Assembly: GCA_913063155.1 (NCBI GenBank)
Contig: CAJXYU010000005.1
Location: 62,001-126,000 of the forward strand
DNA: 64,000 bases
Source: an uncultured Desulfovibrio sp.
Lineage (GTDB): Bacteria > Desulfobacterota > Desulfovibrionia > Desulfovibrionales > Desulfovibrionaceae
Direction: 5' to 3'
The position numbers were made by a program, and so were the translations under genes. This document shows, piece after piece, positions 1 through 8,538 of the stretch. Position 1 is the stretch's first letter; each line of letters starts with the position of its first letter. The notes beneath the pieces are model-generated. The model worked only from the letters and a program-made list of their open reading frames with translations, was not told where the DNA came from and ran no database searches.

Positions 1-1
1 C

Positions 2-445
2 TTGCTCATTGATTCCCCTCCGGGTACCGGCGACGAGCCCATGACCGTGCTCAAGACCATTCCCGACGCCCTGTGCGTGGTGGTGACCACCCCGCAGGAA
101 GTTTCCTTGAGCGACGTGCGCAAGTCCATTAATTTCCTGCAGTACGCCAATGCCAATATCCTTGGCGTGGTGGAAAACATGAGCGGCCTCGTCTGTCCCC
201 ATTGTAACAAGTCCATCGACCTGTTCAAAAAGGGCGGAGGCGAAGAACTGGCTGAAAAGTACGGCCTGGACTTCCTCGGCGCCATCCCGCTGGATCCCGC
301 AACGGTTGTTGCCGGCGACAGGGGAACTCCGGTCGTTCTCTTGGAGGAGGAATCCTTTGCACGGGATGCCTTCCTCAAGCTCAGTGAAAAGGTGGCCGAG
401 GCAGCCGAGAGCAGTCTTGAAGCGGCTGCCACAACCCACGGCTGA
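2..445 (+). CDS. mrp: Mrp/NBP35-family P-loop ATPase, C-terminal part (5' truncated by window)
   Basis: Only the last 147 codons are present; the gene begins before the window, so the Walker A region is missing. The visible part starts with LLIDSPPGTGDEP, the DxPPGTGD stretch of Mrp/ApbC ATPases. It continues through VVTTPQEVSLSDVRKSI and a CPHC pair typical of the Fe-S-binding end of the family. Mrp proteins act as cytosolic Fe-S cluster carriers, and the exact partner cannot be told here. The stop lies five bases before pgsA, so the two are probably cotranscribed. Family assignment is secure; the role is by family only. Confidence 0.9.
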   Translation: MLIDSPPGTGDEPMTVLKTIPDALCVVVTTPQEVSLSDVRKSINFLQYANANILGVVENMSGLVCPHCNKSIDLFKKGGGEELAEKYGLDFLGAIPLDPATVVAGDRGTPVVLLEEESFARDAFLKLSEKVAEAAESSLEAAATTHG

Positions 446-450
446 AAACG

Positions 451-1035
451 ATGAAAAGACACCTCTTCAATTTGCCCAATACGCTGACCCTGACGCGAAT
501 TCTCGCCGCACCCATAATCGTGCTGTTGCTGTATTGCGAGCTTTGGCTCGGGTGGAAGTTCGGCTCCATGCTGGCGGCCATAGTCTTCATGCTTGCTTCC
601 CTGACCGACATGTTCGACGGCATGATCGCCCGGCAGCAGAACCTGATCACCAATCTAGGCAAATTCCTGGACCCCCTGGCAGACAAACTCCTGATCTGCT
701 CAGTGCTCATCATGCTGGTGCGCATGGGGCCTGAGTGGAAGGTCCCGGCCTGGGTGGTCATCATCATTGTGGCCCGTGAGATTGCCGTCACCGGCATGCG
801 GGCCATTGCCGCGGAAAAGGGCGACGTGATCCCTGCCGATAAATTCGGGAAGATGAAGACCATAGTGCAGAGCCTGGCCCTGGCTCCGCTGCTCTGGCAT
901 TACCCGCTTTTCGGCATCAACCTTGTCCTGGTCGGCCAGGTCCTGCTTTACACGGCCTTGGTTCTCACCGTTTTCTCCGGGGCGAATTATCTGTACAATT
1001 TCTACAGAAATTGGTTAATGAATGAAGAAAGTTGA
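451..1035 (+). CDS. pgsA: CDP-diacylglycerol--glycerol-3-phosphate 3-phosphatidyltransferase
   Basis: This 194-residue polytopic membrane protein makes phosphatidylglycerophosphate from CDP-diacylglycerol and glycerol 3-phosphate, the committed step to phosphatidylglycerol. The CDP-alcohol phosphotransferase signature is intact around residues 50-77: D-x2-DG-x2-AR-x8-G-x3-D-x3-D, seen as DMFDGMIAR followed by GKFLDPLADK. Length is normal for PgsA. It follows the Mrp gene by five bases and precedes a small conserved gene. A second CDP-alcohol transferase lies at 44650-45246; this copy has the more typical PgsA N-terminus (LPNTLTLTRI). Confidence 0.95.
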   Translation: MKRHLFNLPNTLTLTRILAAPIIVLLLYCELWLGWKFGSMLAAIVFMLASLTDMFDGMIARQQNLITNLGKFLDPLADKLLICSVLIMLVRMGPEWKVPAWVVIIIVAREIAVTGMRAIAAEKGDVIPADKFGKMKTIVQSLALAPLLWHYPLFGINLVLVGQVLLYTALVLTVFSGANYLYNFYRNWLMNEES

Positions 1036-1054
1036 AGCTATAAGGTGAAACTCG

Positions 1055-1333
1055 ATGGCCGAAACCAACGTCACGAATTACATGGTCCGTATTTCAAACT
1101 GTCTTCAGACCATTTTGGAGCTGGAGCCCGAGCTTGAACGCCTGGAGCTTGGGCATTCGTTGCTGGATGAGTTCGTCGTGTTGAAATCGTTCCTGGAAAA
1201 GATCGACAGGGTGGAGGTCAGTGAAGAGGATGTCCGGCGTATCGAGCAGGCTACAGCCAACTTTCTTGAAGAACTCAAGGGGCCCCTGGCGGGTCTTGAT
1301 GCGGAAGAAAGCGGCGGTCGCCGTCTTCAATGA
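1055..1333 (+). CDS. small helical protein of unknown function
   Basis: A 92-residue acidic protein, almost certainly all-helical, with heptad-like stretches (LQTILELEPELERLELG and SEEDVRRIEQATANFLEEL). It has no signal peptide, membrane segment or cysteine motif. The start is the ATG at 1055, 20 bases after pgsA. The stop is nine bases before the FtsB-like gene, so it lies inside the same operon. I do not recognise the family. The context between a phospholipid synthase and a division-type coiled-coil protein hints at an envelope or division accessory role, but that is inference only. Confidence 0.7.
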   Translation: MAETNVTNYMVRISNCLQTILELEPELERLELGHSLLDEFVVLKSFLEKIDRVEVSEEDVRRIEQATANFLEELKGPLAGLDAEESGGRRLQ

Positions 1334-1341
1334 GGCTGTGA

Positions 1342-1665
1342 ATGGCTGGTAAACGCATACTGTTGGTCTGTCTGGTTCTCATAAATCTGTTTCTGCTTTT
1401 CAGGCTCGTGTGGAGCGGGCAGGGCATCTTTGCCTATATGGAGCTCAAGCAACGGCATGAAGCTCTGGAAAAACAGTTGCAGAAAGTCGACGCCAGGAGC
1501 CTGGACCTGAGCCGGGAGATCGGTCGGCTCAAAAACGACCGGGCATACCAGGAGAAAGTCATCAGGGACAGAATGAATTTCGTTAAGAAAAATGAAATCC
1601 TCTACATCTTCCATGATAATGAAGTTGCAACCACTGGAGTGAAGGCGGATGGAGAAAAAAATTGA
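1342..1665 (+). CDS. FtsB/DivIC-like septum formation initiator protein
   Basis: A 107-residue bitopic membrane protein. A single N-terminal transmembrane helix (about residues 5-23) is followed by a coiled coil (about 35-70, containing ALEKQLQKVDARSLDLSREIGRLKND) and a short C-terminal segment with YQEKVIRDRMNFVKKNEILY. That segment matches the FtsB/DivIC hallmark in which the coil is followed by an E-x2-R-x5-K-x-E-x3-Y/F pattern. Family members bridge FtsL and FtsQ at the division site. Its 3' end overlaps the next gene by 17 bases, implying translational coupling. Confidence 0.8.
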   Translation: MAGKRILLVCLVLINLFLLFRLVWSGQGIFAYMELKQRHEALEKQLQKVDARSLDLSREIGRLKNDRAYQEKVIRDRMNFVKKNEILYIFHDNEVATTGVKADGEKN

Positions 1666-2449
1666 GTGGTATCAGGAGGTCCTTTCCCTTGAACCAGGTT
1701 CCAAGGTCTTTTTCCCCTTAGCCAAGCTCTTTGTTGAGACCGGCGATACTGAGGATGCCGTCAAAACCCTGAAGCAGGGACTGGACAGACACCCCGATTT
1801 TCTCGAGGCGCGCATGCTGTTGGTGCAGCTCCTGACCGACCTCGGGCGGGAGGATGAAGTGCATGACCAGTTGGAGCGCGTTGTTGATCCATTGAAGGAG
1901 TATCCGGCTTTCTGGAGGGCGTGGGCCCGCAGCATGCCGGAGGAGAAAAGAGATCTCAGCGTTTTTCTCATGCTGGTGTCCGCCAATCTTTCGGGCGATG
2001 ATATTCGCTGGACGGATGTGGTTTTCGAAGGCCTTTCTTCCCTCTCCACTCGTCTTGTCGGTGCGCCCCTGCCTCCGCCATGCGAATATAAAACGAAGGA
2101 GCCCGGCCTGCAGGTTTTGGCCCCGGACCGGGAATATGAGGGTGTTCTGGATCGGGAGGATTCGATCACTCTGGACGGCGGCAGCCTGCGAACACGTACC
2201 ATGGCCGAATTGCTCGCCTCTCAGGGCGATATCCGGGGTGCCTTGGATATTTTCCGGGAATTGCTGGAGCTTTCCAGTGAAGAGGGAAAGCCGGCTCTGC
2301 AGGAGCGTATCCGCGAGCTGGAAACGAACCTCGGCAAAAAGGACCTTGAGGAAGAAAAAGACGATCCCTTCAGCGTGCATGCGAAAAACAGGCTCATCGG
2401 GACGTTGGAAACTCTGGCCGCGCGTTTCGAAGCCCGTGTCCGCTCATAG
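1649..2449 (+). CDS. TPR-repeat protein
   Basis: A 266-residue cytoplasmic protein starting inside the end of the FtsB-like gene (17-base overlap). TPR-like helical pairs are visible at about residues 8-75 (SLEPGSKVFFPLAKLFVETG, AVKTLKQGLDRHPDFLEARMLLVQLL). Another unit lies at about 183-215 (TMAELLASQGDIRGALDIFRELLE). The middle is less regular and the C-terminus is rich in Lys and Glu. TPR proteins are scaffolds; no catalytic motif is seen. Overlap with the septum-type gene suggests a division or envelope assembly role, which is inference. Confidence 0.8.
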   Translation: MEKKIEWYQEVLSLEPGSKVFFPLAKLFVETGDTEDAVKTLKQGLDRHPDFLEARMLLVQLLTDLGREDEVHDQLERVVDPLKEYPAFWRAWARSMPEEKRDLSVFLMLVSANLSGDDIRWTDVVFEGLSSLSTRLVGAPLPPPCEYKTKEPGLQVLAPDREYEGVLDREDSITLDGGSLRTRTMAELLASQGDIRGALDIFRELLELSSEEGKPALQERIRELETNLGKKDLEEEKDDPFSVHAKNRLIGTLETLAARFEARVRS

Positions 2450-2532
2450 CTCGAACTTGAATACTGATCAGACTCTGTGTAAGAGGTGGCTTCCCGCAAC
2501 AGGGTGTCACCGCAACAGGAATATTTGAATAC

Positions 2533-3333
2533 ATGAAACGGATACTTTCTTTGGTTTTGATCCTGGCCCTCGTTGTCGCGGTGGCCGGGTGTCATACGTG
2601 GACAAGGACAAAGCGTTATATCAAGGGCCAGTGGCAGCCCATTCGTGATTACGTCGACCCTGCAGCGACCATTGATACCGATGCCTACAAACTGCAGAAT
2701 CCCAACTTCGAGAAGTTGGCTCGGCTTGTTACGCCTGTCGATGCGCCTCTCTTGAGCTTGAACCGTTATATTTCCGACAAAGACACTTATCCCGAAAAAG
2801 AGTGGTTCGATCTGTTGATGACCCGTTTCCCGTGGTTGGATCGTGCTTTTGTCACCAACGACAACGGCACCATCGTGGAGCAGGTACCTGAAGTGCCCAT
2901 GAAGCGTTTCAGTCAGCCGCTGGTTTTCGAAGGACATTGGCGTACCACTTTTTTGAAGACCGTTCCGGATTATCCCGACCTCGGGCCGGAGTTGTATATC
3001 GGGACCCCCTATTTCAAGGATGCGGATTTCAAGGGGCTGGTCGTTGCCGGATTCGACCCCAGGACCGTGATCAATTTCAGCCCTGAACCGAAGGAACTTA
3101 TCATCATCCATCCAGGTGGCGGCGTGTGGAGCGTCGGGGAGCCTGTGGACGAGCAGGGGCTTCTCAGTGTGCCTTGGGAGGACATCCTGAAGGAAGCCGT
3201 GACTGGCCAGGTCCAGGTGGGTGATAAATATTATACTTGGCTTGCCAGATTCATCGGCGAGGATGAATATGTCTATGCCACGGAAAGTGTCGACCCCATG
3301 GTGGAAAACAAGTCTAACTGGTGGCCTTTCTAG
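2533..3333 (+). CDS. putative lipoprotein, possibly with a Cache/PDC-like sensor fold
   Basis: A 266-residue exported protein. The N-terminus is a lipoprotein signal: MKR, a hydrophobic stretch and a lipobox VAGC placing the lipidated cysteine at residue 20. The rest is periplasmic, with alternating strands and the phrases VTNDNGTIVEQVPEVPMK and TFLKTVPDYPDLGPELYIGTPYFKDADFKGLVVAGFDPRTV. These are reminiscent of the dCache/PDC sensor fold of chemoreceptors, but no output domain follows. It lies between the TPR gene and fbp, 83 bases after the former. Family assignment is tentative; lipoprotein status is well supported. Confidence 0.7.
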   Translation: MKRILSLVLILALVVAVAGCHTWTRTKRYIKGQWQPIRDYVDPAATIDTDAYKLQNPNFEKLARLVTPVDAPLLSLNRYISDKDTYPEKEWFDLLMTRFPWLDRAFVTNDNGTIVEQVPEVPMKRFSQPLVFEGHWRTTFLKTVPDYPDLGPELYIGTPYFKDADFKGLVVAGFDPRTVINFSPEPKELIIIHPGGGVWSVGEPVDEQGLLSVPWEDILKEAVTGQVQVGDKYYTWLARFIGEDEYVYATESVDPMVENKSNWWPF

Positions 3334-3362
3334 CATAGTCAGGATTTACAAGGAGAATCTTC

Positions 3363-4382
3363 GTGTCCCAGCAAGTCACAGTCACTGAACATATCATCCT
3401 GCATCAGAACATGGTGCCCACGGCCACAGGGCAGTTTACCCGGCTGTTCAACGAGCTCGTCCTTTCCGCAAAGATCATCGCCCGAGAGGTCAACAAGGCC
3501 GGATTGGTCGATGTGCTCGGCTTCACTGGCGACGTGAACGTTCAGGGCGAGGAAGTGAAGAAGCTCGACGAATACGCCAATCGGATTCTCATTTACCGAT
3601 TGGCCCGTTCCGGAGTGCTCTGCGCCATGGCCTCGGAGGAGAATGCGGACATTATCGAGGTCCCGCACGGATTGCCGCAGGGGAATTATATCATCATTTT
3701 CGACCCCCTGGACGGTTCCTCCAACATCGACGTCAACGTCAATATCGGGACGATTTTTTCCATCTATCGCCGCAACAGCCCCCCCGAAGACCATTTGCTT
3801 TCCTCGGATGTTTTGCAAAAGGGCGTGGAACAGGTGGCCGCCGGGTACATCCTGTACGGTTCATCCACCATGCTGGTCTTCACCACGGGGAACGGGGTGT
3901 TCGGATTTACGCTCGATCCCGGCGTCGGGGAATTCCTGCTTTCCCACCCCAACATCCGTATCCCGGAGCAGGGCAAGATCTATTCGGTCAACGAAGGGTA
4001 CAGTCAATACTGGGACGCTGGAACCCGAGCCGTGGTGGACTATTTCAAGTCGTCCGAGAATTCTCACAAAAAGCCCTACAGCGCCAGATACATCGGCTCC
4101 CTGGTAGCGGATTTTCACCGCAATCTCCTGTACGGCGGCGTTTTTCTGTATCCGGCCGACATGCGCGACCCCAAGAAGCCCACGGGCAAGCTGCGCCTGC
4201 TTTGCGAAGCCAATCCCATGGCCATGATCGTGGAACAGGCCGGCGGCATGGCCATCGACGGGGAGCGGCGCATCATGGAGATCGAGCCCGACCATCTGCA
4301 CCAGCGTACGCCGTTGTTCATCGGTTCGCGCAAGGATGTGAAGATGGTGCAGGAAATCTACCAGAAGCATAAGGGTCAATAG
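3363..4382 (+). CDS. fbp: class I fructose-1,6-bisphosphatase
   Basis: A 339-residue enzyme that hydrolyses fructose 1,6-bisphosphate to fructose 6-phosphate in gluconeogenesis. The metal and substrate site [14 protein letters not shown] is intact at about residues 115-130, followed by TIFSIYR. The catalytic glutamate region ASEEN is also present (about 91). The C-terminal [17 protein letters not shown] motif is typical of class I enzymes. The start is a GTG at 3363 preceded by AAGGAG. It is followed by tsaD after six bases. Length and motifs are canonical. Confidence 0.96.
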   Translation: MSQQVTVTEHIILHQNMVPTATGQFTRLFNELVLSAKIIAREVNKAGLVDVLGFTGDVNVQGEEVKKLDEYANRILIYRLARSGVLCAMASEENADIIEVPHGLPQGNYIIIFDPLDGSSNIDVNVNIGTIFSIYRRNSPPEDHLLSSDVLQKGVEQVAAGYILYGSSTMLVFTTGNGVFGFTLDPGVGEFLLSHPNIRIPEQGKIYSVNEGYSQYWDAGTRAVVDYFKSSENSHKKPYSARYIGSLVADFHRNLLYGGVFLYPADMRDPKKPTGKLRLLCEANPMAMIVEQAGGMAIDGERRIMEIEPDHLHQRTPLFIGSRKDVKMVQEIYQKHKGQ

Positions 4383-4388
4383 TTCTCC

Positions 4389-5465
4389 ATGCTGTGCCTA
4401 GGCATTGAAACGTCTTGTGACGAGACGGCGGTCGCGCTCGTGCGCGGCGGAAAGCTTCTGGGTCAGAAGCTGGCCACCCAGATAGATGTTCACGCCGTGT
4501 TCGGCGGAGTGGTCCCCGAGATCGCTTCCCGTGAGCATCTCCGGGTGCTGCCGGTCCTCTATCGAGAACTGCTGGCGGAGACCGGAGTGCAGCCTCAGGA
4601 CATAGATGTGGTCTCGGTGGCCCGTGGTCCCGGGTTGCTTGGGGCGCTGTTGGTGGGCGTCAGCTTCGCCAAGGCCTTGAGTGTGGCTTGTAACGCCCGG
4701 TTGGTGGGTGTGAACCATCTCTGGGGGCATCTCCTGGCGCCAGGCTTGGAGCAGGAGTTGACGTTTCCTGCCCTTGGTCTGCTGGTTTCCGGCGGGCATA
4801 CCCATACGTACCGCATTGATTCTCCTACGCAATTTGAGCTGTTGGGCAGAACTCTGGATGACGCTGCCGGGGAAGCCTTCGACAAGGTCGCAAAACTGCT
4901 GAACTTCCCGTATCCGGGCGGCAAGTTTATCGACCAGCTGGGAAAGGGCGTCGAGCCGGATACCAAACTGTTCCCCAGGGCGTTCATCGACACCCCGAGT
5001 CTGGATTTCAGCTTCAGCGGACTGAAAACCGCCGTAGCCAACCATATCCAGGCCCACCCGGAGCTTATTCTTGACGAGATGGGCGATATTTCCTCATTCA
5101 TGAAAATGCCTGTCGAGCGTCGCGAAGCGATTTCCAAAGTGTGCGCCTCCTTCAACTGGAGCGTGGCCGACACCCTGCGTATCAAAGTGGAGAGGGCGCT
5201 CAAGCAGGCCGGGCGGATGGAGAGCCTTGTGGTGGCGGGGGGCGTTGCCGCCAACTCCATGGTCAGACAGACCATGCAGGACCTTGCCGATACACGTAAG
5301 TTGTCTCTGATTTTGCCGGGATTGCACCTGTGTACCGATAACGCCTCCATGATCGCCTATGCGGGTGAACTGTTTGCCGGACAGGGCTATTGCCATACCT
5401 TGGACCTGGAGGCCATTCCCCGGGGGCGTGTTGTTCCCCTCGATTGGCATGTTTGTGAGGAATAG
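4389..5465 (+). CDS. tsaD: tRNA N6-adenosine threonylcarbamoyltransferase
   Basis: A 358-residue ASKHA-fold enzyme that transfers threonylcarbamoyl to A37 of ANN-decoding tRNAs (t6A), working with TsaB, TsaC and TsaE. It opens with LGIETSCDETAVALV, carries the metal-binding HLWGH motif (HxxxH, about 112-116) and the LGRTLDDAAGEAFDKVAKLL block. It ends with VVAGGVAANSMVR and the nucleotide-binding LCTDNASMIAYAG segment. It follows fbp by six bases. The same window also encodes TrmO (53394-53831), which methylates the t6A product. Confidence 0.97.
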   Translation: MLCLGIETSCDETAVALVRGGKLLGQKLATQIDVHAVFGGVVPEIASREHLRVLPVLYRELLAETGVQPQDIDVVSVARGPGLLGALLVGVSFAKALSVACNARLVGVNHLWGHLLAPGLEQELTFPALGLLVSGGHTHTYRIDSPTQFELLGRTLDDAAGEAFDKVAKLLNFPYPGGKFIDQLGKGVEPDTKLFPRAFIDTPSLDFSFSGLKTAVANHIQAHPELILDEMGDISSFMKMPVERREAISKVCASFNWSVADTLRIKVERALKQAGRMESLVVAGGVAANSMVRQTMQDLADTRKLSLILPGLHLCTDNASMIAYAGELFAGQGYCHTLDLEAIPRGRVVPLDWHVCEE

Positions 5466-5490
5466 CGAGGCCGGATTGTCCTGTTCCAGC

Positions 5491-5519
5491 TTGACAGTCC
5501 GGGCGGCCATAACTACTTT
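5491..5519 (+). promoter_or_regulatory. possible sigma70-type promoter for trxA-trxB-bamD
   Basis: In the 162-base gap after tsaD there is a perfect TTGACA at 5491-5496. It is followed after 17 bases by TACTTT (5514-5519), which matches the -10 consensus at only three positions. It would give a leader of about 100 bases to trxA. Support is weak because of the poor -10. Confidence 0.3.
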
Positions 5520-5627
5520 TAGTAACTTGGTTGATTGTGACAGTAAGCGGACTGACTCCACAGGTATCCGCCCCAGTTGATACGGTTCAAAGCCGTCGAA
5601 TTTCGAAACGATAAAAGGAGTATACGC

Positions 5628-5948
5628 ATGGCTATGCAGGTAACGGACAGCAATTTTGAAGCTGAAGTGTTGAATAGCGACGTCCCTGTGCTCATCGATT
5701 TCTGGGCTCCGTGGTGCGGCCCGTGTCGGGCGATGGGGCCGGTTATTGACGAACTCGCCTCCGAATACGATGGCAAAGTCAAAATCGCCAAAATGAATGT
5801 GGACGAAAACTCTGCGACCCCCGGTAAGTACGGTATCCGTGCTATCCCGACCATTATCCTGTTCAAGGGGGGCGAAGTCCTGGATCAGAGCACCGGTGCT
5901 GTTTCCAAGAGCAGCATCAAGGAAATGATTGAGAAAAAAGCACTGTAA
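5628..5948 (+). CDS. trxA: thioredoxin
   Basis: A 106-residue thioredoxin with the redox motif WCGPC (C30 and C33), the cis-proline loop IRAIPTIILF and the usual closing helix. I place the start at the ATG at 5628, preceded by AAAGGAG with good spacing; upstream in-frame codons lack such a site and would add a non-family extension. The stop is one base before trxB, so the thioredoxin and its reductase are cotranscribed and probably coupled. It acts as the general cytosolic dithiol donor. Confidence 0.97.
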   Translation: MAMQVTDSNFEAEVLNSDVPVLIDFWAPWCGPCRAMGPVIDELASEYDGKVKIAKMNVDENSATPGKYGIRAIPTIILFKGGEVLDQSTGAVSKSSIKEMIEKKAL

Positions 5949-5949
5949 G

Positions 5950-6870
5950 ATGAATATTTACGACGCCGTAGTCATAGGGGGCGGTCCGGCAGGAATGACG
6001 GCTGCCCTTTACCTTTTGAGGGCAGGGGTCAAGACTCTTTCCATCGAGAAGATGGCCCCTGGTGGACAGGTTCTCATGACCGAGGAGATTGAGAATTATC
6101 CCGGTTTTCCCTCTGGTTTGAAAGGATATGAGCTTGCGGACAAGTTCGCTGCTCACCTTGAGGAATATCCCCATGACAAGATCATGGACGAGGTGAAGGA
6201 AATCAAGATCGGTAATCCCGTTCACGAGATCCATGTCGCCGACCAGGCTGTGGGCGCCAAAGCCATCATCTTCGCCACCGGGGCCAGGTACCGTAACCTG
6301 GGAATTCCTGGTGAACAGCGCTTGGTGGGCAAGGGGGTTTCCTACTGCGCCCTGTGCGACGGCAACTTTTTCAGGGATAGGACCGTGGCCGTCGTAGGCG
6401 GCGGAAACTCCGCCTTGGAAGAAGCTTTGTATCTTGCCCGTCTGGTCAAGAAGCTGTACCTCATTCACCGCCGTGAAGAATTCCGTGGTGCTGTCTGCTA
6501 CCAGAACAAGTGCTTTACTCACGAGAAGATCGAAGTCCTGCGGAGTACCGTGGTGGACGAGATTGTCGGCGTCGAGGAAGTGGAGACTTTGGCTCTGACC
6601 AATGTCAAAACCGGCGAAAAAAGCTCTTTGGATGTGGATGGAGCGTTCATTTTTGTCGGTTTCGAGCCGGTCATGCACTTTGTTCCGGGTGAGGTGGAAA
6701 AGACAGTGCATGGTATTGTGACCGATATCGAGATGTGCACCAACGTGCCCGGTATTTTTGCCGCCGGGGATATTCGCGCCAAAATGTGCCGCCAGGTGGC
6801 CACTGCGGTTGGTGACGGCGCCACCGCGGCAACCTCCGCATTTTCCTATCTCGAGCAACTTGGCAATTAG
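5950..6870 (+). CDS. trxB: thioredoxin reductase
   Basis: A 306-residue FAD flavoprotein that recharges thioredoxin. The FAD fold GGGPAGMTAALY lies at the N-terminus. The redox site is CALCDG (C133 and C136), a variant of the common CATCDG. The pyridine-nucleotide fold VAVVGGGNSALEEALYL and the C-terminal FAD motif GIFAAGDIR are both present. The start ATG at 5950 follows the trxA stop by one base. Cofactor preference is not decided here: the segment HRREEFRG carries the HRR-type motif seen in NADPH-dependent reductases, so NADPH is the simplest guess. Confidence 0.96.
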   Translation: MNIYDAVVIGGGPAGMTAALYLLRAGVKTLSIEKMAPGGQVLMTEEIENYPGFPSGLKGYELADKFAAHLEEYPHDKIMDEVKEIKIGNPVHEIHVADQAVGAKAIIFATGARYRNLGIPGEQRLVGKGVSYCALCDGNFFRDRTVAVVGGGNSALEEALYLARLVKKLYLIHRREEFRGAVCYQNKCFTHEKIEVLRSTVVDEIVGVEEVETLALTNVKTGEKSSLDVDGAFIFVGFEPVMHFVPGEVEKTVHGIVTDIEMCTNVPGIFAAGDIRAKMCRQVATAVGDGATAATSAFSYLEQLGN

Positions 6871-6882
6871 CCGACGAGGCCT

Positions 6883-7617
6883 ATGTTGAGGCAATTTAAA
6901 CAATGCGCAGCATTTATGCTGCTTTTGGTCACGCTTTCCGGGTGTGGCCTCATCGATTATTATTTTTTACCGCCTCCTGAAGATACCGCCCAGGAACTCT
7001 GGGAGGCCGGAATGGATTCCATGCAGTCCAAGGAGTACCTGGAGGCTCAGGACTACTTCATCAAGCTCAAGGACAAGTTTCCGTTCAGCCCTTATACGTT
7101 GAAGGCGGAGATTGCTTTGGCCGACGCCTATTACCTCGACGCAAAGTACGAGGAGGCTGTCGATGCCTACAAGGAATTCGAGTCCATGCATCCTTCCAAC
7201 GAGAACATTCCCTATGTGCTCTTTCAGGTGGGTATGGGCAACTTCAATATGTTCAAAGGCATTGACCGCAGGCAGGACAACATCAAGGAAGGGCTTGAGT
7301 ACTTCTACCGAGTGGAGCAATCCTTTCCCAAGTCCGAGTATGCGGAACAGGCTCGTCTCTATATTCAGAAGAGCCGCAGGATACTGGCCGAGCATGAACT
7401 CTATGTGGCGGATTTCTTTTGGAGAACCGACCGCTACGGTCCGGCCTGGAACCGCTATAAATATGTGGTGGAGAATTTTTCCGATGTCCCGGATCTGCGA
7501 GATTATGCTCGCAGAAGAGCTGAATACGCCTACTTCGAGTATCAGAAGACAGTGGCGGACGAAGAGCGCATGCGCATCCAGGAGAGCTGGCTGCTATGGC
7601 TCAAGAATTGGTTGTAA
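6883..7617 (+). CDS. bamD: outer membrane assembly lipoprotein BamD
   Basis: A 244-residue lipoprotein with an N-terminal signal ending in lipobox LSGC (cysteine 21). TPR repeats follow, in the BamD pattern: ELWEAGMDSMQSKEYLEAQDYFIKL, then KFPFSPYTLKAEIALADAYYLDAKYEEAVDAYKEF. Later comes QSFPKSEYAEQARLYI. BamD is the essential lipoprotein that joins BamA to the rest of the beta-barrel assembly machine on the periplasmic face of the outer membrane. It follows trxB after 12 bases with a GAGG site. A strong terminator comes directly after it. Confidence 0.93.
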   Translation: MLRQFKQCAAFMLLLVTLSGCGLIDYYFLPPPEDTAQELWEAGMDSMQSKEYLEAQDYFIKLKDKFPFSPYTLKAEIALADAYYLDAKYEEAVDAYKEFESMHPSNENIPYVLFQVGMGNFNMFKGIDRRQDNIKEGLEYFYRVEQSFPKSEYAEQARLYIQKSRRILAEHELYVADFFWRTDRYGPAWNRYKYVVENFSDVPDLRDYARRRAEYAYFEYQKTVADEERMRIQESWLLWLKNWL

Positions 7618-7627
7618 CTTGAAACGT

Positions 7628-7654
7628 AAAGCGGCCCACAGGGCCGCTTTTTTT
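7628..7654 (+). terminator. rho-independent terminator after bamD
   Basis: AAAGCGGCCC and GGGCCGCTTT form a ten-pair stem around the loop ACA, followed by a run of T. It ends the trxA-trxB-bamD unit just before the next gene's ribosome binding site. Confidence 0.93.
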
Positions 7655-7668
7655 GTAAGGACAGACCA

Positions 7669-8538
7669 ATGAGCTTTGTTTTTCCCGACTGGCTGGAACC
7701 ACATTACATCACCGACGAACTTCTGGGAGAGGCGTATGCTTCGGTGCCGGACAACCGGCGCGCCCTGCTCAAGACATGCATCGCCCGATTGTGGGAATGG
7801 TATGGGGTTTCCCGTACGTCCAGCCAAGCAGTGGAACGAAGCTTCCGGGGAGGGTTTGTTTCCCGGGAATTGCGCAGGCCCATGGATTTCGCTGTCATTG
7901 CCTGCGGAGCCGATCATGACTCTCCCGCTCAATTGTTGGCTGCCGCTGTACCGGCTGTTGCAGCCGGGGTGCGGAATGTTTTGGCAGTCAAACCCAAGAC
8001 TGCAGGATGGAGCCTGCCCCAGTTGGTGGCGTTGGAGTTGGCCGGCATAGAGTCCGTGATTGAGTTGGAGCTGGAAGAAATGAACCGGCTGCTGAGAGAT
8101 TTGGCCCATGAAGGCGGTACCGGTCGTATGGTTTTCGTCAATGCTGCTCGGGAAGCTTCTGTTGTTGATCATTACGCCTTTGGCGTGCGGCCGTTGTTGC
8201 TTGAAAGCGGTGCTTCGGTTGTTTACCACGCCGGCGCCGGCCCCCGGTTCGACCTTGAGGCCATTGCTTTTGGGCAGGCCGGGACTCCCATGACCTGTCT
8301 CGGCGAGAAAAACGAAGTTGACAGTCCTGATTTTTCCTGTGCAAATAGAGAAATTGAATATTTATTACAGGTAGATGCCAGAGTGGCTTTTTTGCCTGTG
8401 GAGCTCCATGCCCAGATGTCCGGACGGTTCCCTGTCGTCTTGGGGCCGGGGCACGAGGCATGCTGGGTCTGGACGGAAATTGACGCCGACACATTTGTTG
8501 ACACCAAGGTGTGCTGGGCTGACGGAGAAGAGCTGTGA
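7669..8538 (+). CDS. protein of unknown function, weakly histidinol-dehydrogenase-like
   Basis: A 289-residue soluble protein with no signal peptide. Two stretches recall His[22 protein letters not shown] (compare the HisD run MxAVPAxVAGVxxIVxxTP) and [15 protein letters not shown] (compare LAxAGVDEVYxIGG). The HisD catalytic GGAQAIAALAYGT loop and zinc ligands are not recognisable, and it is far shorter than the usual 430 residues. It may therefore be a degenerate or repurposed relative. The start ATG at 7669 has an AAGGA site, and its stop overlaps the GTG start of the EF-G gene, so translation is coupled. The function is unknown. Confidence 0.75.
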   Translation: MSFVFPDWLEPHYITDELLGEAYASVPDNRRALLKTCIARLWEWYGVSRTSSQAVERSFRGGFVSRELRRPMDFAVIACGADHDSPAQLLAAAVPAVAAGVRNVLAVKPKTAGWSLPQLVALELAGIESVIELELEEMNRLLRDLAHEGGTGRMVFVNAAREASVVDHYAFGVRPLLLESGASVVYHAGAGPRFDLEAIAFGQAGTPMTCLGEKNEVDSPDFSCANREIEYLLQVDARVAFLPVELHAQMSGRFPVVLGPGHEACWVWTEIDADTFVDTKVCWADGEEL

